From the NCBI RefSeq assembly GCF_034190915.1, contig NW_026947502.1, forward strand, positions 4,058,785 to 4,122,784: a DNA stretch of 64,000 nucleotides, written 5' to 3'. A program made the translations under genes and the position numbers. The DNA comes from Cavia porcellus. Lineage: Eukaryota; Chordata; Mammalia; Rodentia; Caviidae. Positions 46,006 through 59,439 of the stretch are shown here, one piece after another (the first letter of the stretch is position 1; every line of letters begins with the position of its first letter). The notes below the pieces were generated by a model, which ran no database searches, was not told the origin of the DNA, and saw nothing but the letters and a program-made list of their open reading frames with translations.

Positions 46006-48340
46006 AATACCCTTTGGGGCCCAGACTAGCAGCAGGCCATCACAGACGGTCAGTACACAGTCAGGGATGCTATTATTGCTGTCCTGACCGCCGACAGCAT
46101 CGGAGGGGTCAGCCAAGAAGATGCCTTCATGTCCCGCCAGGAGAGCCAGGAACTCAGCACCAGCACGGGAGCCTGCTCTTTTTCCCACATAATGGATCTG
46201 GGAACCATCTTAAAGGAAGCAGCAGGAGCGAAGGAGCCAGCGATTTGGCAATGTGTCACACTTCCTCCAGCTTGAAGCTGGGACAGCCCCACGTTCTCCT
46301 AGAGGAGATCTTGGCTCTTACCCAGGCCTTTTCCTCCAGCCCGACTGGATAAGGGTGAGATCATGTGCTGGGAGGGGAGACCAGGCAAACAGAAATTGCT
46401 GCTGCAGCCACAGCTCTGAGGCTGAAGTGACATAACCATAGGCATAGTTTCTCTTTTCTTCTCACATCCTGAGAGGCTCTCCTTGACTGACCTCTACAGC
46501 GCTTAGTTCCTTTCTCCAACTAGGACCGCTCTGGGGGCAGATCCTGTGGGTTTGTTTTCAGATTCTCAGCTGACACAGAAGCTCTGTCCTTCACCAGGTG
46601 TAGGGATGGGGACAGGCTGTGAATCAGAGAGGACCACTCCCCACCCAGTCTTACTATGGAAGTACACAGCAACCAGTGTTGGGACCTGGGTGGAAATACA
46701 GTGGACCCTGATTCGGGAACTCAATTCATACCGAGGGCTGACTCAGATTGTTAACTGAAGGCTCAGGCTCCTCTATACAGCCTTCACAGCCTGTCTCCTG
46801 TGCACAGGCAGATCTGTGTCTGAGGAGAGACGCTGTCCCTGGATTTCTCAATTAACCCCATTCAGGAAAGAATGCTGTACTGTTCCTTCCAGAACTCTTG
46901 AAGGGTTAACTCTGTACTTGAAACCATCTGGAAGCACAAGTGGCCGGCACGCAGGTCACAACTCAAGACTTTGGTTGCAAGTTAAAACAAAATTCCTGTT
47001 ATAACATAAATCATTTGTATGTGGTAACTCGAATGGGCTGGTGGTAACTCGAATGTCCACTGTAAAAGGAAGCTGCAGTCTCAGCCCATGCCCTTGGCCA
47101 TGGTCACACTAAAGAGTCTTGTGCCTTGGGGCTCATGGACAGAAAGACACAGATGGAGCTCTGTGGGCTAACAAAAACAGTCATAGGCTTAGGTCTCTCA
47201 GTTGCAAGGAACCTTGGTGGTAGGAAGGAACATCTTCCCTTACAGCCCACTTAGCTGAAGATTCAGGAGTCATAGGAAGACAGGAGCATGGATACTGTGG
47301 TCCATAATAGTGACAAGAAAAGCCTGAGGCTCTTTAGGAATAGAGAGATGGACAAACAGACAAGACAGGCTCAGCCAGAGCTTACAAGGAACATATGAAG
47401 AGACCCTCTTGAGTCATTGGCAGGTATCATGCTGAGGGACAAAGAGGCAGATGGACAAATTTAGAGCTCCTGGTGGGGCTCCAGAGGCAGTCCTGTCTCT
47501 CTGATCTCAGCCCTAGACTGCATGGCCAGGGACTTTCAAGTTCCCCACTGTGGCCTCTGGGATCAGAGGCTTTGAGAAACTCTTGGAATCTTTCTTTCCA
47601 GGGCTACCGTGCTCCCAGACCCATGATCCACATTAAGGCTAGGGCTTTCACTGTCCCTGTGTCAGACTCAAAAATCAACCTATTGCTTCTTCTCCTCTCC
47701 TTACAGAGAAGGAAAAGGCTCTCCCCAAACTTTCTCTAGGGCTACTCACTTATAACATAGTAACCGACATAGTAGCCATGTTTGTCCTGGAAAACATGTG
47801 ACCACTGGGGTCCACTATGAATTTAGACTCTATGGAGACCCTGTACAGTGCACAGCAGAGGTTGAAGCCTGACATTTCCATGGTTGTCAGAGGATTCTTA
47901 ATTCAAGTTGGCCAGCTTTTCTCTTTACCACCCCTACCAGGTGCTTCACAGCCCAGAAATTTCTGAGTCTGCAGAGTCTAGTGACTCCCCTACAAGGGTG
48001 AGATTTTTATATTCTGAGAGATCAGATTGTCTTTCTCAGACCGTGTCTAGAAACGACTGTGTGACAAAGATTAACATCCCAGACTGCTTATGGAAGACAC
48101 TGAAGTGGGAGAGAGCAGAGGGAGAATTTGGTTTGTAATAGATCACAGCAGAAGTCTCAGTTGACCCAAGGGAGAGTTCTAGAACTATGATGGCCTTCAG
48201 AGTTTTCCTAAGTTGGGGTGAGAATAAAAAGTCTTTATGTCTTCATGTTGATCATCAATCAGACTGAGCTGGCTTTAGAAACAGTAGTGACCTTAAGTGT
48301 GACAACTGTCTTTTGCCAAGGAGATTCCCAAAGATGGTTG
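46006..48340. other. No gene recognised
   Basis: 46030-46276 is open on the plus strand for about 80 codons and 45961-46188 on the minus strand. Neither resembles a protein I know. A tandem 20-bp unit beginning GTGGTAACTCGAATG starts at 47021 and 47041. Confidence 0.4.
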
Positions 48341-48343
48341 ACT

Positions 48344-48441
48344 AGGGCTGGGCATGCAGCTCAGTGGATAAGGGTTTGCCAGCATGCACAGACCCTAGGT
48401 TTAATTCCCAGCACTGAAAAAACAAACAAAAACAAACAAAG
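48344..48441 (+). mobile_element. ID SINE
   Basis: GGGCTGGGCATGCAGCTCAG ... AGGTTTAATTCCCAGCACTG and an A/C-rich tail. Confidence 0.75.
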
Positions 48442-48449
48442 AGGGCTGA

Positions 48450-51400
48450 CTGCTGAGAGCTGTCTTCCAGCAGTAAGCCTTTGATTTTGAATGATGTTCT
48501 GGGCAACACATCACAGAATTTACCCAGTCCAACCCTTGAGCTGCTGGGTCTGCTTCCTCACATAACACTTCCCTTGAGTTCTGGCCCCAGCTCCTCTAGG
48601 ATGTAAGTGCTGTGCAGTCAATCACTGGCTAAATCCTGATTCATAACATTTCCAAACTGTCCTGGTATAATTCTCCCATCACCACTGGTTTCAAGCTACC
48701 TACTAGTGGTTTAAAAACAGGCTGGCAAAAATTTAGCAATAGACTCTCACAAGCAAGTAGCCAGCCCCAGTACACAAATGATCCCAGTAGGGAAAATTTA
48801 GAACAGAAAGAGTAATAAAAAACTAGCCCCCTAGTGTTGTAACTGACCTCTGGGCTGCAGTTAACACTCATCATCATCCCCTCTGCTATCCATCCAGACT
48901 CCCCCTTACTCTCAGGACTTGTGCTCATCCTGGTACTTTGTATTGCAGCATCTCTGAAGAGTCTGATTCCTGGTCAGAGGTCACTGAACTTCCCCATTTA
49001 CAGTCAGATAGAAGGAGGAAGTATCACAGAAACACCCAGGAAGATCACCTGGGTAGTAAAAACTCCCACTGTGCAGCCTTACCTCTTTCTAATAATCAGA
49101 CTTATTTACCCCGCAAAAAGGGTACTGGCACCTTTTCTTTTCTGTTGATTCCTGGATAAAAGATGGCTAAGGTGCTCTCTGGAAGTAGTCTCAGCTTGTA
49201 GTCAAATAGTGACCCAGGATGGCTGAGAAACCAGGTCCTCTAAACCTACTGAGCCCAACTTTGTAGGCACAGAAAGCACATATTTTCCCAGTGTTACTGC
49301 AGATGACTGTAAAAGAGGTCACGCTCGCTTGTATCTCTTAGGTTCATGATTTTGTATCTATTGTAGCTATTTGTGTAACTTCTGGGACAGAACCTCAGAT
49401 AAGGGTCTTTGATTATTTATAGTGAGAACTGTATCTTGGAGGAGAGCTCATTCTCATGTATTTATTCTTTTTTTTTCTTTTAGTGGTACCAGGGATCGAA
49501 CTCATGACCATGCGCTTGCAAGGCAGGCGCTTATGTAGCTGAGCTAAATTCCCAACCCTATTTATTCTTATAAAAATGACTGATTGGCTTTTCCACGGAA
49601 TCAGAGGACCAAGAAAGTTAACTGGCCACCAGGTGGCCTGTTGACCTCAGGGCATAGTATTGTATCTGTCTCCATCATGAACCAAGGCTAAGCATTTATA
49701 TCCTCCATTAGTTAGTCCTGAGGGGTCATCCATATGCCCAGGGGTCTGACGTCATGGAGGCTGATTACATGGGGTTCTGGTTTCCTTCTTGGGGGCTCAC
49801 ATGTGTCCTCCCTTCCTGCTCAAGTTTGATCCAGATATATTACTTGCAACTCATGGTAAATTGTTGCTAGGCTCACCTCACCTATGGCTTCCAAAAACTT
49901 AGCCTGGGTCGCTCCTGCTGGATGATCATTCTATCAGGCCTTTTAGGTCTACCAAGGTTCAGAAACACGACAGAAGCTAGTTTTCAAAGTGTGTCTAAAT
50001 CTCCAGTAAGATGGTAAGGCCTTGTTCCAAGACCCTATGTACAAAGTCTATCTCCTACAACTGACACTTTTAAAACCACAGAATTTGGTGATTCATGCGG
50101 CCCACATGGCACGGCCACTTGTACTTCAGCTCAAACTGCCACAGAGCCCTTTCCTGCCTGGGGATCCACTCAGAGATGGCAGGATTTTACATTACTGCCA
50201 ATATGAGTCAGAGTAACATCCTCAGGTATGCAACAGGGTGCACCCCCAATCAGCGGTACCTGCCAAAGCTGTTTCCTTCCTCACGGTGGGATGAACGGGA
50301 TGTAGTAATTGATTCTGTATTTCAAGAAGAAATTTCCTGACATGCTCCAGATCACTGGACCCCTAAAAACTTTACAAATGTGGCAGGCTCTGAATATTCA
50401 CAGAGTTTATTTGCTGGAGCACGTGTGTCTTGCCACGGCCAGCAATTTTATCTGACTGGCTAACATTATTATTATTATTATGGGATGCTCTGTAGGATGT
50501 CCAGAAGGCCTGGACCTCTTGGGACTATATTATGAGAAGGCAGGAGTTAAACTGTCTAAACTGTTGTTTGTCACAAATGAATGCAAATTATTTCTGGTAG
50601 AGTAGAAAAGAATAGATCATACCCTAACCAGTTTAATCTACTCTGCCAAAAGCACCACAATGGTGGCAGCTGGAGCTATGATTTCTTAGTAATGGTCCAC
50701 TGTCATCTTCCAGGATCTACTGGATCTTCTGGTAAATTAAACAAAAATCTGAAGGACTCTCTTTAGCACCAATTCTGCTCTTACCACTAGAACATGATAT
50801 TGTTTTTGATTTACTACTTTGGCTGGGGTGGGGAGAAGTTTGAGAGGCTTCTACTTGGTTTTCTTCACTAAAAGCTCTTGAGAGGTGGTTCTAATTATTA
50901 ATTATGCTTGCCCAATTATACCCAGATGGTTTTCTGAGCACAGGATGTGGGCCAGATATTATTCATTACCTCTACTTATTTACTTATACTCGATTTGTTA
51001 CCATATACTCTAACCTGAGTCTTGGGGCGACTACAGGTCCTCAGGTAAGAACACTGATTGAAATTCAGTATTTAATAGTCCTCAAAATGGGTGTTCTCTT
51101 TTACTTAGCATGTGCACTTACTCAAGTAAACAGCCTTGGGGTGCCTTGGGGGAAGGGCGGGCTACATCATTAGGCACAGTAGCTGTGGAGGTGTGGCTCG
51201 AGCCTTCTAGGAGATCTGGCTACTTCTTCAGTCAAAAGATTTGGAGTCTTCAAACTGGTTCAGCTCTTGGTTTAGAAATCTGGCAAGGGACATTTTACTG
51301 AGATGACTGGACTCATCATCCATGAATGATTTCCAATCTACTTTGATCCTAAGGATGCTGTGTTCTATTAGCCATTTCTGGAACTGTAGATCAGGCCCTC

Positions 51401-52040
51401 TATGCTGTCATTCTAACCTTGCCGCTCATGATAAGTGAAATCACCCGGTGTCCAGGAGGCAGGGATGACAGTAGGCTGCTATTATTTCAGAGTCCTGTCA
51501 ACCCTCTTGCTAACAGTGAAGCCAGTTCTACAAAACGTACGCTGCTGTAAGTTCCGGCCTACAGAGGACTTCATTTCTTACTGATACTGGCATCCTTTTG
51601 GCAAATTCTTTATTGTTTTGATATCTTCTCTACTTTGGGTGGTTCCTGGCCTTGCTTGTTCTAACACCTACTTGTTCCAGTCTGTCACAGCAGCTCTGGC
51701 ATGTCTGTGTCTCTTAGTGTAGCGATCTTTTCTTCCATGCTTCCAAGGAGCCTTTCTAACAAGGCATCTGTATCGTGTCCTGGGGACTTGCCACTATTTT
51801 AAATATTGTTTCTGAGGAGAGTGCTCCCATTTCCATAAACATTTTGATCCAAATTTGCGTTCGTCCCTTGGATTCAGTATCCAGTACTAGGCATCCTCTC
51901 CTGACTCCTGCTAATATTTGCTAGCTGGATTCTGCATTACCTTTTCTCCACTCAGGCCCAGCATGTCGGGCTAGGAGACTTAGCCCAAGTTAGCTAACCA
52001 ATCTTGAGAGAATGAGAGAACAAGTCCCACCAGACAGGCC
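48450..52040 (-). other. Unassigned stretch, possibly MaLR/ERVL internal sequence in antisense
   Basis: No gene is recognised. The stretch lies directly left of a minus-strand MaLR LTR and reads like decayed coding sequence on the minus strand, with ILRIKVDWKSFMDDE-like pieces around 51310-51360. That is where internal retroviral sequence would lie if the LTR is a 5' LTR. The assignment is inference only. A minus-strand ID is inserted at 49470-49558. Confidence 0.3.
49459..49569 (-). mobile_element. ID SINE, antisense, with 11-bp target-site duplication
   Basis: T-rich left end, then GGTACCAGGGATCGAACTCA ... CTTATGTAGCTGAGCTAAAT. The direct repeat TATTTATTCTT is at 49459-49469 and 49559-49569. 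Confidence 0.88.
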
Positions 52041-52050
52041 TCTGCTGTAC

Positions 52051-52135
52051 TTTTTTTTTTATGTGCTGGGGATCAAATTCATGACCTTGCACTTGCCAGG
52101 CAGGTGTTCATGACACTGAGCTAAATCTCCACCCT
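52051..52135 (-). mobile_element. ID SINE, antisense
   Basis: T10 run, then GTGCTGGGGATCAAATTCAT ... CACTGAGCTAAATCTCCACC. Confidence 0.8.
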
Positions 52136-52154
52136 GTGCAGTACTCTTTTAAAT

Positions 52155-52298
52155 AAGAGGTGTGCCAGGCATAACAGTGCATGCTTGTAATTCCAGCAAT
52201 TGGGAGGCTGAGGCAGAAGCATTGCCACAAGTTTGATGCTGACCCGGGCTACATAATGAGTTCAAAGTCAGTCTGAACTAAACAGCAAGACCCTGTCT

Positions 52299-52335
<37 letters not shown>

Positions 52336-52337
52336 TG
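52155..52337 (+). mobile_element. B1 SINE with short target-site duplication
   Basis: GCCAGGCATAACAGTGCATG ... GGGAGGCTGAGGCAGAAGC ... AGACCCTGTCTC and an A tail to about 52329. Flanked by AAGAGGTG at 52155-52162 and 52330-52337. Confidence 0.85.
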
Positions 52338-52532
52338 AGTTTTAGCTTCTAATAGAGATGAACAGGTTACTTTGGAAGCCCCATAGTACTTAGGAGAGTA
52401 TGAGAAGTCAAGACAGGTACAAAAGAGGTTCCTATGTTACTTGTCAGGGTCTCATTCTTTCCTGGACAGTGCTCTGTGCGTGGTGTGGAAGATTTGCCTT
52501 TGTTGGGAGTTTAACTTTTGGAGCACAACTAC

Positions 52533-53010
52533 TGTATTAGTTCATCTTCTGCTGCTATCACAGAATATCTGAGGCTTGGTACTTTATAAAGAAAAGAAAT
52601 TTATTTAAATTACAGTTCTGGAATCTGAAAATCCAAATAGCGTCATGCTGATACTGGTGAGGGCCCTCCTAGGAACACATTATGGCACACTGCACCAAGT
52701 TATGGTGAATGACACCTCTGCTGAAGCATATGCAACAGACAGAGATCATGTGGCAAAAGAGGAAGCCAGAGAGATTCATGGACTGGGCTTGTTCTTTCTA
52801 CAATAGCTCTGGTCTGTGAGAACAAATGACTCACTCCATGACATCAGTGTCAATCCTTTCCAAGGGCAGTGGCCCTGCCCCCACCCCATGACCTAATTAC
52901 CTGGCACCCAGCCCTAATCTTAACGGTTCCACCATCTTGCCACACTGCCACACCAAGGAGCGGGGTTCCAACACGAACCCACAGGGGATACACTCAGATC
53001 ATAGCAATCA
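52533..53010 (-). mobile_element. MaLR-type (MST-like) LTR, antisense
   Basis: On the + strand it begins GTATTAGTTCATCTTCTGC... and continues CACAGAATATCTGAGGCTTG, TACTTTATAAAGAAAAG..., and later CCCCATGACCTAATTACC. This is the reverse complement of the common MST/THE-like LTR plan. Confidence 0.65.
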
Positions 53011-55084
53011 TCTGGACAAACAACGGCAGGATCTGGTTCTCAGCTGTTCCTTTGCTTGCCCTGTGAGAGGCAAGAGCTCTTCACATGCACCAAAGAGGCC
53101 CACAGCCATCACATTTCCCTGTCATCACCACTAAAACACTCAAAACCCTCCATGAGCTTTTACTGAGACTCAAAGAGTTTAACAAATTCATTATCCCTGT
53201 GGGTAATTCCCTTGGATTTCTCAAGTGCCCTACGTACTCCACCCGCTGATGCACTCTCTCACGATGAGGGCGAAAGTAGCAGCGCCATCCTGTGCCACAG
53301 GCTGTTCCTCATGCCCCTTGTGTTGGGGTCCTCCCTGGCAGCCAATGGCAAGTGATACAGTTGGGAAGCATCTCTGTCTTAGCATCTCCTCTTAAAGCCA
53401 CCCTGGAACCAGACGTGGTACTTTGGTATGGCGGAAAGCAGGCCTGCTTTGCAGGACCTTTACAGTGAAAAGCTCTCAGGATGAACACTGGGGTGTTCAC
53501 TGAGGGTCAGGCAGAAGAGAAAGCTCAGCTGCCAGCATTCTAGCTGAGCTCACAGGAGCTCTCCTTGGGATGGTCCTTTAGCCTTTTCCTAAAACAGGGA
53601 GTATGTAAGCCTGTGTGTGCTCACATTCATCAGTCAGTGGGAGTGGATTCTTCCGAAGCAGGTGTGGACTTACACAAAGCAACTTTTCAAAAGCAGAGGC
53701 CACCCCCAAGAGACTGCTGAGCCTGTTTTCTGGCAGCTCGCACAGCAGAACAAACCCTTTACTCATACGAGGGGGACCTGGGCTGTCCCAGCCTTGTGGG
53801 TATCCATGACTATCTTCAAACAGTATGTACAAACCTGGCCTTGTGCTTAGAAACTTGCCATTTAGATTGCACTGCAGGAGTGTAAGCTTCTTTCCTCTGG
53901 GGACATCAGCATCTAGGAAAGGTCATCTTCTCAGATACGCAAGTCCTCAAGAGAAGTCCCTCATACTGGGCACTCACCATGACAGTCCTTGTCCCTATTA
54001 ACTGTGAGCAAACTCAGCCCATCTGGGTTGGGCTAGGGGAGTCAAGTACAGTCTCTTGGGCAAGGAGCTCTAGAACAGGCTGTTCTAGAAGAAGGGGAGT
54101 CACCTGGGCTTCCGTACAGCTTTGGTATCTACTGGGCGGCAAGGGGGTGGTAAAGGGCTGCCATTGAGAGAGCCTCTCATCCATGCCACGTGGCCTTGAG
54201 AGAGGCATGGAAGGGACAGCCCAGTAGAGGGGCTCTGAGGTGACGGAGTGTCCACCCAAAGAAGGGCACACAGAAGCATGTCTGGGAATGGCACTGTTCT
54301 GAAGTGCTGTTCACAGCCTGGCAGGTTACTGAAAGGCAGAGGCCCTGACTAGGTCCTCAGATCCCAAGTCTGAGCCTCCAGAGACAAAGGTCTGAGCCCC
54401 AAGGAATCCTGAACCTCAAAGATGGGTAGAGGAGGGGGGAGCTGTGGAAGAGACCAGCCAGCCAGGGTCTGTCCTGGGAAGATGGGAATAGGAATGGTGG
54501 CATAGTGGAAGTGGGGAGGCTTCCATGAAAGCACCCCTGATCCTAGAGGGAGCAAATTGGTATAGGGGTGAGGCAGTGTCTGATTGCAAGGGTTTTGGGG
54601 CAGGCAGGAAGACCTGGCATGACGATGTGAGTAGAGGAGCCCTGAACAGGTCTGGCAGCTTGAGGTTGGTCCCACTGCACATGCTACATTCTGAGCAGAT
54701 TCAGAGGACAGCAGCCTCCACCACAGTTTGACTTAGCTGCTCTTTCTGAGTGTTTCACAAGGCTTGGATAGAGCAGGATGGACAGGAGCTGTATGGAAGC
54801 CCAGGTGACAGCTCACATCTGGGTTTCCCCAGGGGGGCAAGTTGGACCAGTCCACCGGTCCACTCTGGAAGCTCTCAGCTCTTCTTAGACAATGCTGCAT
54901 ACATTTGATTTTGGGGGCTTTTCCAGCAGGCTTCAATGTTTCCTACAGGGAAACCCCAACCCTGGCAAACAGGCCCCCCACCCCCTGACTAAGGCCTCCA
55001 GAATCTGGGCCAAAGGCCAGGATGAGACAGGCACTGAGTCAGGACAGTGGTTTTCTAGCTTCCTTAGCTTGTACCCATGACAAG

Positions 55085-55335
55085 GTCCTCGTTACCCTGG
55101 AAGATGACTGGTGGGAGTGCGGAGACGGAGCCTGTGGGCCTGGGATGACTTACGCTGCTTCTGTAACTCACCACGATCATGTGAGGAAGAGTTCACGAGT
55201 CCCCTTTCATGTGTGATGTAACTGAATCCAGGAGCAGAGGAATTCCTCGTCCAGGGTTACACAGCCAGAGAGTGGCAGTGATAAGCTCTGAACTCAGTCT
55301 CTGAAACTCCTTGTCAAGTGCTCTTCCATTCCCCT
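55085..55335 (+). repeat. MIR element
   Basis: CCAGGGTTACACAGCCAGAG, AGTGGCAGTGATAAGCTCTG AACTCAGTCTCTG and AAGTGCTCTTCC match the MIR core in order. Confidence 0.65.
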
Positions 55336-56029
55336 TCCTGTCACTGGGCATGAATCTGCTGAGGCCAGGGCTTTGGGACGCTGCACTGAAATGTTAGCAT
55401 GACCTTGAGCTCTGCCAGGCCCACGGGCCTCCTGCACTGCCTGTCACATCCTGCATCTCAGCCTTCCAGTTCCTGCCTCCTCCTCGTTGCTCCAGCGCTC
55501 AGGGTCTCCTAGACTTTCTGGTCTCCTCACAAACCACACCAGTGTGGTAGATTCTCATTTGCCAATGAAGACTGAAACACAGAGGCACGCAGGGAGGAGG
55601 GAGTGTCCACAAAGGTGGCTGCCTGAGAGAGGACTAGTGTGACTACTGGGGCAGCCCCAGCTCAAGGGCCTTCAGCGGGGATCTCCTCTCCTTGGTCCCT
55701 ACAGGAAGTATGTGGTGCTGCTAGGTGGCCACAGAGGTCTGGGCATCCCCGAGGAGCAGGAGTGGGGGGGGGGCTGGCAGCCCCCTACTCCTCCACCCTC
55801 TGGTCCTCTCCCCACACCTCATTGTCAAAGCCCAGCTTCCTGCTGTTTTTAAAAAGTCACGTGGCCCATTGGTTGGCTGCTACCAGGCTAAGAGGCCCTC
55901 AGCCCACATCTCTTGGAGTTATGGCAGGCTCAGACTTTGTTCATCACCAACGAAAGACTCTGTTCTTGGTCTGGCACCAGAGAACCTGAGAACTGTCCAG
56001 CACAGAGGCGGCTCCTCTGAAGAATGGGC

Positions 56030-56460
56030 CTGTCAACCTATTTATCCATAAATTCTTATTGAGTGGCTACTCACTGTGTATCAGGCAGTGTTCGGGGCAC
56101 TATGGCCAAGTAGGAAACAAATTCTTGTTCACATTTTAGTGAAAGGAGAAGGACAGAGGAAAGCAGTAAATAAATGAGCCCCAAAATAATATCAGATGAA
56201 AGCTATGGAGGTAATGAAACAGACATGGCATGGAATCTGTATAAGTGGGCGCCAGGAGCCTTTCTGAGATGGTGGCATTTGGCTGAGATCTAAATGACCA
56301 GGAGGTACGGGGCTTACTAGGGGTCAAAGGGTTACTTAGGCTGGTATGTTGACCAAAGAAAGTAAGGGGCTCAGCAACAGCCCTGCCAGGTGATGGCCTG
56401 GCTAGAGAGCAGAGAACAGAGTGAGGGGAGTGGTCCAATAGGGGATCAAAGGGGGAAGGA
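56030..56460 (+). repeat. L2 fragment
   Basis: CTTATTGAGTGGCTACTCAC TGTGTATCAGGCAGTG, GGAGCCTTTCTGAGATGGTG and GGCTGAGATCTAAATGACCA correspond to LINE-2 3' sequence. Confidence 0.6.
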
Positions 56461-58959
56461 CAGAAGTTGGAGTACAGGAAAGGGGGGACCCAGTGCTCAA
56501 GGCCCTGCAGGTAACGTCTGCTAACCTCTGCTCCTCAGTTGGCCTGGGGACAGAAATGGAAGCAAAGACAGCAAAAATTGGCGGCACCAGGGAAGAGGCC
56601 GGGCTGTGTGAGCGTGCAGGGCTGCCGGGCCAAAGGCGGCCCATTAAAGCCACTCTCTTCAGCAGATCTCAGGCTTGGGGAAGATGAGTGTCTGCGACTC
56701 ATGCAGTCATATCTCCCGAGCTGCTCTGCACCCCCAAGACTCAGAAAATATGAGAAATGTGCCATTTTCAAGAATTGTGCTGTTCTGGACTTTACGAAGA
56801 AGCACATGAAGGGTTTAAGTCAGGACGACACTAGGTCTTCCAATCTAGAGGCCACTACGGCTCAAAAGCAAGTACTCAAATGCTCTGCTTTCCTGAGAAA
56901 TCATTTGGGAGCTTGCCCTGACCCTTAAACTATCTTATACAGCAGTGACGGCAAGTGCCCGGCAACCAACACTCACTTATCTTTCACAAAGTGCCTCGCA
57001 GCGATTCAACAGATATACTGAGATTTCAGTTTAGAAAAACCACTGTTATCCAGGGCTCAGCTGCTGGGCTGCCAGTGGGTCTCTGCATGCCTGCTGCAGC
57101 ATGAGTGCCACAGGTTCTTTTACAGCCAAGGAAGCCTGCAGGGCTCAAATGCATTTGCTAATGCCCCCTCCTCGCTGTAAAGGCCAGGAACCAAATCTCC
57201 AGAATTTAACAGAATAGGATGAGAGCCCTTTCTTACGTATGCAGTTCTACATGAGGCCCTCAAGTACAGCACGACTTCTCAAATGAAAGCTTTGTTACCC
57301 TACAGCTATTGAAGAGGTCCCACACTTACCTGGAGCCCTCATGCTGCCCACCCAGTGCACACGAGGGCACGAGGGTGCCCCTCCAAGTGGGGCACCATCA
57401 CCTCACTGCCCTGCATGGCTGTCTCACTGCAGTTAGCGCAGGGCCAGGGGCCTGTCCTGCAGAAGGATCAGCATGTCTGCTGGGAACAGCTCCTCGCACA
57501 GGCTCACATGAAGCTCACTAGACTATTTCAAAAACAGCCTAAAAGTTAACTCCTTGTTTCAAGCATGATACAACTTTATGGTTAAACACATAAACAGCAT
57601 CTCCTATCTAGCGATGGCACCTTGCTTTCCGTCCACACAAAGTTGAGCACATTTTCATTCCCTTAATGGACTCGCTCCTAGACATGGGCTGTAATGCTTT
57701 TTCATTTTGTGCATTCAGTAACTGTAATATGTCATGGGCTGCAATATTATTTACAGGCAGGATTGAAAAAGCTCGGAGAATGCTAGAACCTAATGTCAAC
57801 TAAAAATCTTTTGATACTCAAAAGTACAGCTGCTAGAGAGACCCCTTCCTCCCTGTCATGGAAGAGGTAGAACACCTTGAGCTACCGATGAGGACACGGA
57901 CAGTGGCTGACACTCGCCAGCACACAAGTGCCTTGCACAGCGCTGCTAAGCCCTTTCCTGTGTTGTGACTCCTCAAGTCACAGGACACACTTCTCTGACC
58001 CTAATTCTTCACCTACAAATGGGAGCCACACGATAGCACCTACTTCACAGATGAGTAATTTGCCCCCAGGCCCGTGGAAACTCGAGGGGCTGAGAAAAGT
58101 CTGTGCATCTGTAGACCCAGCACGCACTGTGCTGTGACGAGGAGGCTGTGTATCCTGCGCACCTGAAACCTCAGTGACGGACAAGGAGAGGCTGAATCCA
58201 CCCAGGGGGGACGCTGCTGAGGCACAACCGCATCCTAACTGCGTGGGGCTTCCACGCTGCTGAGAAACCTCTCCAGATCTAAAGACCCTGTTCACGGCAG
58301 TGAAAGTTTCTTGGCGGGTGAGAAAACCACTGAGGGGGAGGCTGTTTGGGCATCTAATTGGCTCATTATTTTAGTCAGACTGTCCCAGGGACCCCCAGTT
58401 GCTCACGCTTCGCTCCCTTGTACAAAGCAGGAAAGAGAAAGTGACGTTTACCGACAGCCACTGGCTGTTGCTAATACCGAGCACTTTCACCTATTCTCCT
58501 AATCTGCACCACAGCTGTGAATTGGTGTCATTGTCAACAGGCTTTCAAGTGAACTCCTGATCTGCCCTGAGGGCTCCCCGCGTGGAGCTTCTTTATCACA
58601 GCAGGCAGGCTGATGTCAAGTCCTTCTCTCCAGCTGCTCACAGGGAACCCTCGGATCACCCTTGGCTCAGCCCTCTCTCATACTCCACCTCCAATCCATC
58701 AGCAGCTCCTTTCAAAACATAGCTAATATTCAGCATTTCTCACCACCTCCACCACTGTGCTGACAGCAGGGCTGCCTCTGTTCCCACCTGTCTCACGCAC
58801 AGCAGTGCATGGTGCGCTCATTTCTCTGCTCCTCTCTGTGCATGCTCTACGTTTCGTTTCGTTCTCAGTTTAGCAGCCAGCGCGATTGTGTTACCTACAA
58901 TCTAGGTCAGATCCTGCCACTACAATGGTTCTGGGTTTTACCAGCGCAAAAGCAACAGT

Positions 58960-59300
58960 TCCCACAGTGGCCTACAAGGTCCCCTACATCTTTCCATTAC
59001 ATCTCTGACTTCTTCACCCCTGTTACTCAACCACGCTGGCCTCCTTATTGTTCCTTAAATATCCCAGCCTTGGGGCCTTTGCACTGTCTTTTTCCTCTGC
59101 CTAGAATGTGCCAACTCTGTCCCACCCTCAAGTATCTGCTCAGATGTTATTTTTTTAAAGAGCATCCCTGTCTGTCCTATTAGATTGTATCCTTTTCCAC
59201 CACCCCAAGCACCCCAGATTCCCTTATCTTGCTCTGTATTTTCCTATAGCACTTACCATCTTTTAACACCTTGTTAATTGTGTAGTTTATTTTTATTTTG
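58960..59300. repeat. L2 fragment
   Basis: GGCCTTTGCACTGTCTTTTT CCTCTGCCTAGAATG, AGTATCTGCTCAGATGTTAT and CCTATAGCACTTACCATCTT are the usual L2 3' text. Immediately upstream of the XPA pseudogene. Confidence 0.65.
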
Positions 59301-59439
59301 GAACTGCCAGGCTGTGATACATACTTCTGAAAGTGGTAATACTGGCTCGCTACCTGAGGCCACAGACTGCACCAGTACCTAGGTCAAGTGCAAAGGGATA
59401 GGCTGGAGATGGTGGTGGCCACAGCATCGTCGCTGGAGT

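Larger units (their letters stand above)
53015..58955. other. No gene recognised; scattered MIR/L2 relics
   Basis: Mostly unique sequence with the MIR and L2 pieces listed. 56493-56928 has open frames without recognisable domains. A GAATTGGTGTCATTGTC-type MIR scrap lies at about 58500. Confidence 0.4.

Noticed and set aside
46030..46276. Possible pseudogene with about 80 open codons on the plus strand and another frame on the minus strand
   Set aside because: No family could be recognised, and the openness on both strands argues for chance.
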